A DNA stretch of 14,242 nt from CBFGTJ01 sp965651815 (GTDB taxonomy: Bacteria > Actinomycetota > Acidimicrobiia > Acidimicrobiales > Microtrichaceae), in the NCBI GenBank assembly GCA_965651815.1, contig CBFGTJ010000074.1:1-14242 (forward strand), read 5' to 3'. The notes below the pieces were generated by a model. The model was given only the letters and a program-made list of their open reading frames with translations. It was not told the origin of the DNA and made no database searches. Both the position numbers and the translations under genes were made by a program. Shown one piece after another: positions 13,452-14,242 of the stretch. Every line of letters starts with the position of its first letter. Positions within the stretch are counted from its first letter, which is position 1.

Positions 13452-14158
13452 GCCGCCTGCTCGAGGTGCGGGGGCTGCGCGCCGGCCACGGTGGGGTCCC
13501 GGTCGTGCGCGACCTCGACCTGGCGGTGGAGGAGGGCGAGGTCGTCGCGCTGCTCGGCCCGAACGGTGCCGGCAAGACGACCACGTTGCTGACCGTGGCC
13601 GGGCTGCTCCCTCCGCTGGGCGGCGAGCTGCGCGTGCTCGGCGGTCCCGTCCCCGTGGCGCGGCCGCACGTGCTCGCCCGGCGGGGCCTCGCACACGTGC
13701 TCGAGGACCGGGCGCTGTTCTCGCAGCTCACGGTCGGGGAGAACCTTCGCCTCGGCGCACACGACGGCGACGGCGTCGCCCGCGCGCTGGAGTGGTTCCC
13801 CGCGCTCGAGCCGCACCTGGACCGGAAGGCCGGCGTGCTCTCCGGTGGCCAGCAGCAGATGCTGGCGCTCGCCCGGTCGCTCGCCTCCGACCCCCGGCTG
13901 CTGATGGTGGACGAGATGAGCCTCGGCCTCGCGCCGATCGTCGTCGGCGAGCTGCTGTCGGTGGTCCGCCGGATCGCCGACGGCGCGGGCTGCGGCGTGC
14001 TGCTGGTCGAGCAGCACGTGCACCTCGCGCTCGACGTCGCCGACCGCGCGATGGTGCTGTCCCACGGCGACCTCGTGCTGGAAGGGCCCGCTGACGTGCT
14101 CGCGGAGGACCGCTCGCTGCTCGAGTCGAGCTACCTCGGCGCCGCCACCCTGAGCTGA
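13448..14158 (+). CDS. livF: Liv-type ABC transporter ATPase, LivF-like
   Basis: This 236-residue ABC ATPase has Walker A GPNGAGKT (37-44), the LivF-type segment HVLEDRALFSQLTVGENL (83-100), the canonical signature LSGGQQQ (131-137), Walker B LLMVDEMSLGLAP (151-163) and H190 (VEQH). VDEMSLGLAP and the length of about 235 residues are characteristic of LivF. In the usual PEGR motif the position reads LEDR, a mild variant. It completes the importer as the second ATPase. GTG 13448 overlaps the livG stop by four bases; a GGGGAGGG stretch inside livG lies a few bases upstream and can serve as ribosome site. Two hairpins follow the stop, so this is the last gene of the operon. Confidence 0.93.
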   Translation: MSRLLEVRGLRAGHGGVPVVRDLDLAVEEGEVVALLGPNGAGKTTTLLTVAGLLPPLGGELRVLGGPVPVARPHVLARRGLAHVLEDRALFSQLTVGENLRLGAHDGDGVARALEWFPALEPHLDRKAGVLSGGQQQMLALARSLASDPRLLMVDEMSLGLAPIVVGELLSVVRRIADGAGCGVLLVEQHVHLALDVADRAMVLSHGDLVLEGPADVLAEDRSLLESSYLGAATLS

Positions 14159-14171
14159 GCGCGTGGGCGGT

Positions 14172-14189
14172 CGCCCCCGTGAGGGGGCG
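14172..14189 (+). terminator. First hairpin after the liv-type operon
   Basis: CGCCCCC and GGGGGCG form a perfect 7-bp stem with a GTGA loop, which as RNA is a stabilising GNRA tetraloop. It begins 14 bases after the livF stop. There is no T-tract directly after it. Confidence 0.45.
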
Positions 14190-14203
14190 TCCTCAGCGCG
14201 GCC

Positions 14204-14237
14204 GACGGCGTCCCGCCCCGTCAGGCGGGGCGCCGTC
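14204..14237 (+). terminator. Second, longer hairpin after the liv-type operon
   Basis: GACGGCGTCCCGCC (14204-14217) pairs with GGCGGGGCGCCGTC (14224-14237) around CCGTCA. The one imperfect position is T against G, a U-G wobble in plus-strand RNA but a mismatch in minus-strand RNA, which favours plus-strand use. With the preceding hairpin it makes a tandem terminator. Confidence 0.55.
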
Positions 14238-14242
14238 GAGCC

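Noticed and set aside
12713..14065. 450-residue open frame on the minus strand opposite livG and livF
   Set aside because: It lies antisense to two ATPases with intact Walker and signature motifs; its translation is low-complexity and His/Gln/Arg-rich.
1..14242. CRISPR arrays, insertion sequences, tRNA genes, phage or toxin-antitoxin genes
   Set aside because: No regularly spaced repeats, transposase or integrase motifs, terminal inverted repeats or tRNA-like cloverleafs were seen by eye.

Overview
The window is very high G+C DNA (roughly 70% or more by eye) with dense coding, frequent GTG/TTG starts, 4-base stop/start overlaps, TAnnnT -10 boxes about 6-7 bases ahead of start codons (leaderless pattern) and mycothiol/actinobacterial-style gene families. 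This fits a chromosomal segment of a high-G+C Actinomycetota; the gene mix is compatible with Acidimicrobiia, but that is inference. I see no mobile element, tRNA, rRNA, CRISPR array or phage gene. No stretch longer than 300 bases lacks a gene. The longest gaps are 441-638 (nothing convincing seen), 7855-7992 (divergent regulatory region), 8950-9076 (terminator plus liv leader) and 3248-3374 (divergent region with a dyad).

Left part, 1-8949, is a neighbourhood of small redox and stress genes. On the minus strand lie a single-pass membrane protein (9-440) and a two-gene unit of a cysteine-rich winged-helix regulator (1190-1909) translationally coupled to a DUF488 protein (639-1193). Divergent from the regulator, with back-to-back overlapping promoters, is a DoxX-like membrane protein (1997-2455). 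It converges on a pirin (2474-3247). A crotonase-fold enzyme lacking both usual catalytic glutamates (3375-4193) and a YhbW-like flavin-dependent luciferase-family oxidoreductase (4243-5256) follow on the plus strand. Convergent to these is a probable minus-strand operon, transcribed in the order stand-alone AhpF N-terminal domain (7258-7854), VOC/PhnB-like protein (6708-7175), metallo-beta-lactamase plus two rhodanese domains (5270-6673). Divergent from it is a ferritin-like protein with a C-terminal DUF8129-like domain (7993-8949), preceded by a sigma-F/sigma-B-like promoter match.

Right part, 9077-14158, is a complete Liv-type (HAAT) ABC importer operon on the plus strand: lipoprotein binding protein, a fused LivH-LivM permease in one 742-residue chain, then LivG and LivF ATPases joined by GTGA overlaps. 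Two hairpins close it. Its substrate cannot be read from sequence alone.

The points most worth a second look are the free-standing AhpF N-terminal domain in an operon with a persulfide-dioxygenase-like protein, the crotonase without catalytic glutamates, the overlapping divergent promoters at the regulator/DoxX pair, and the permease fusion. I do not see clear evidence of an entirely new multi-gene system.
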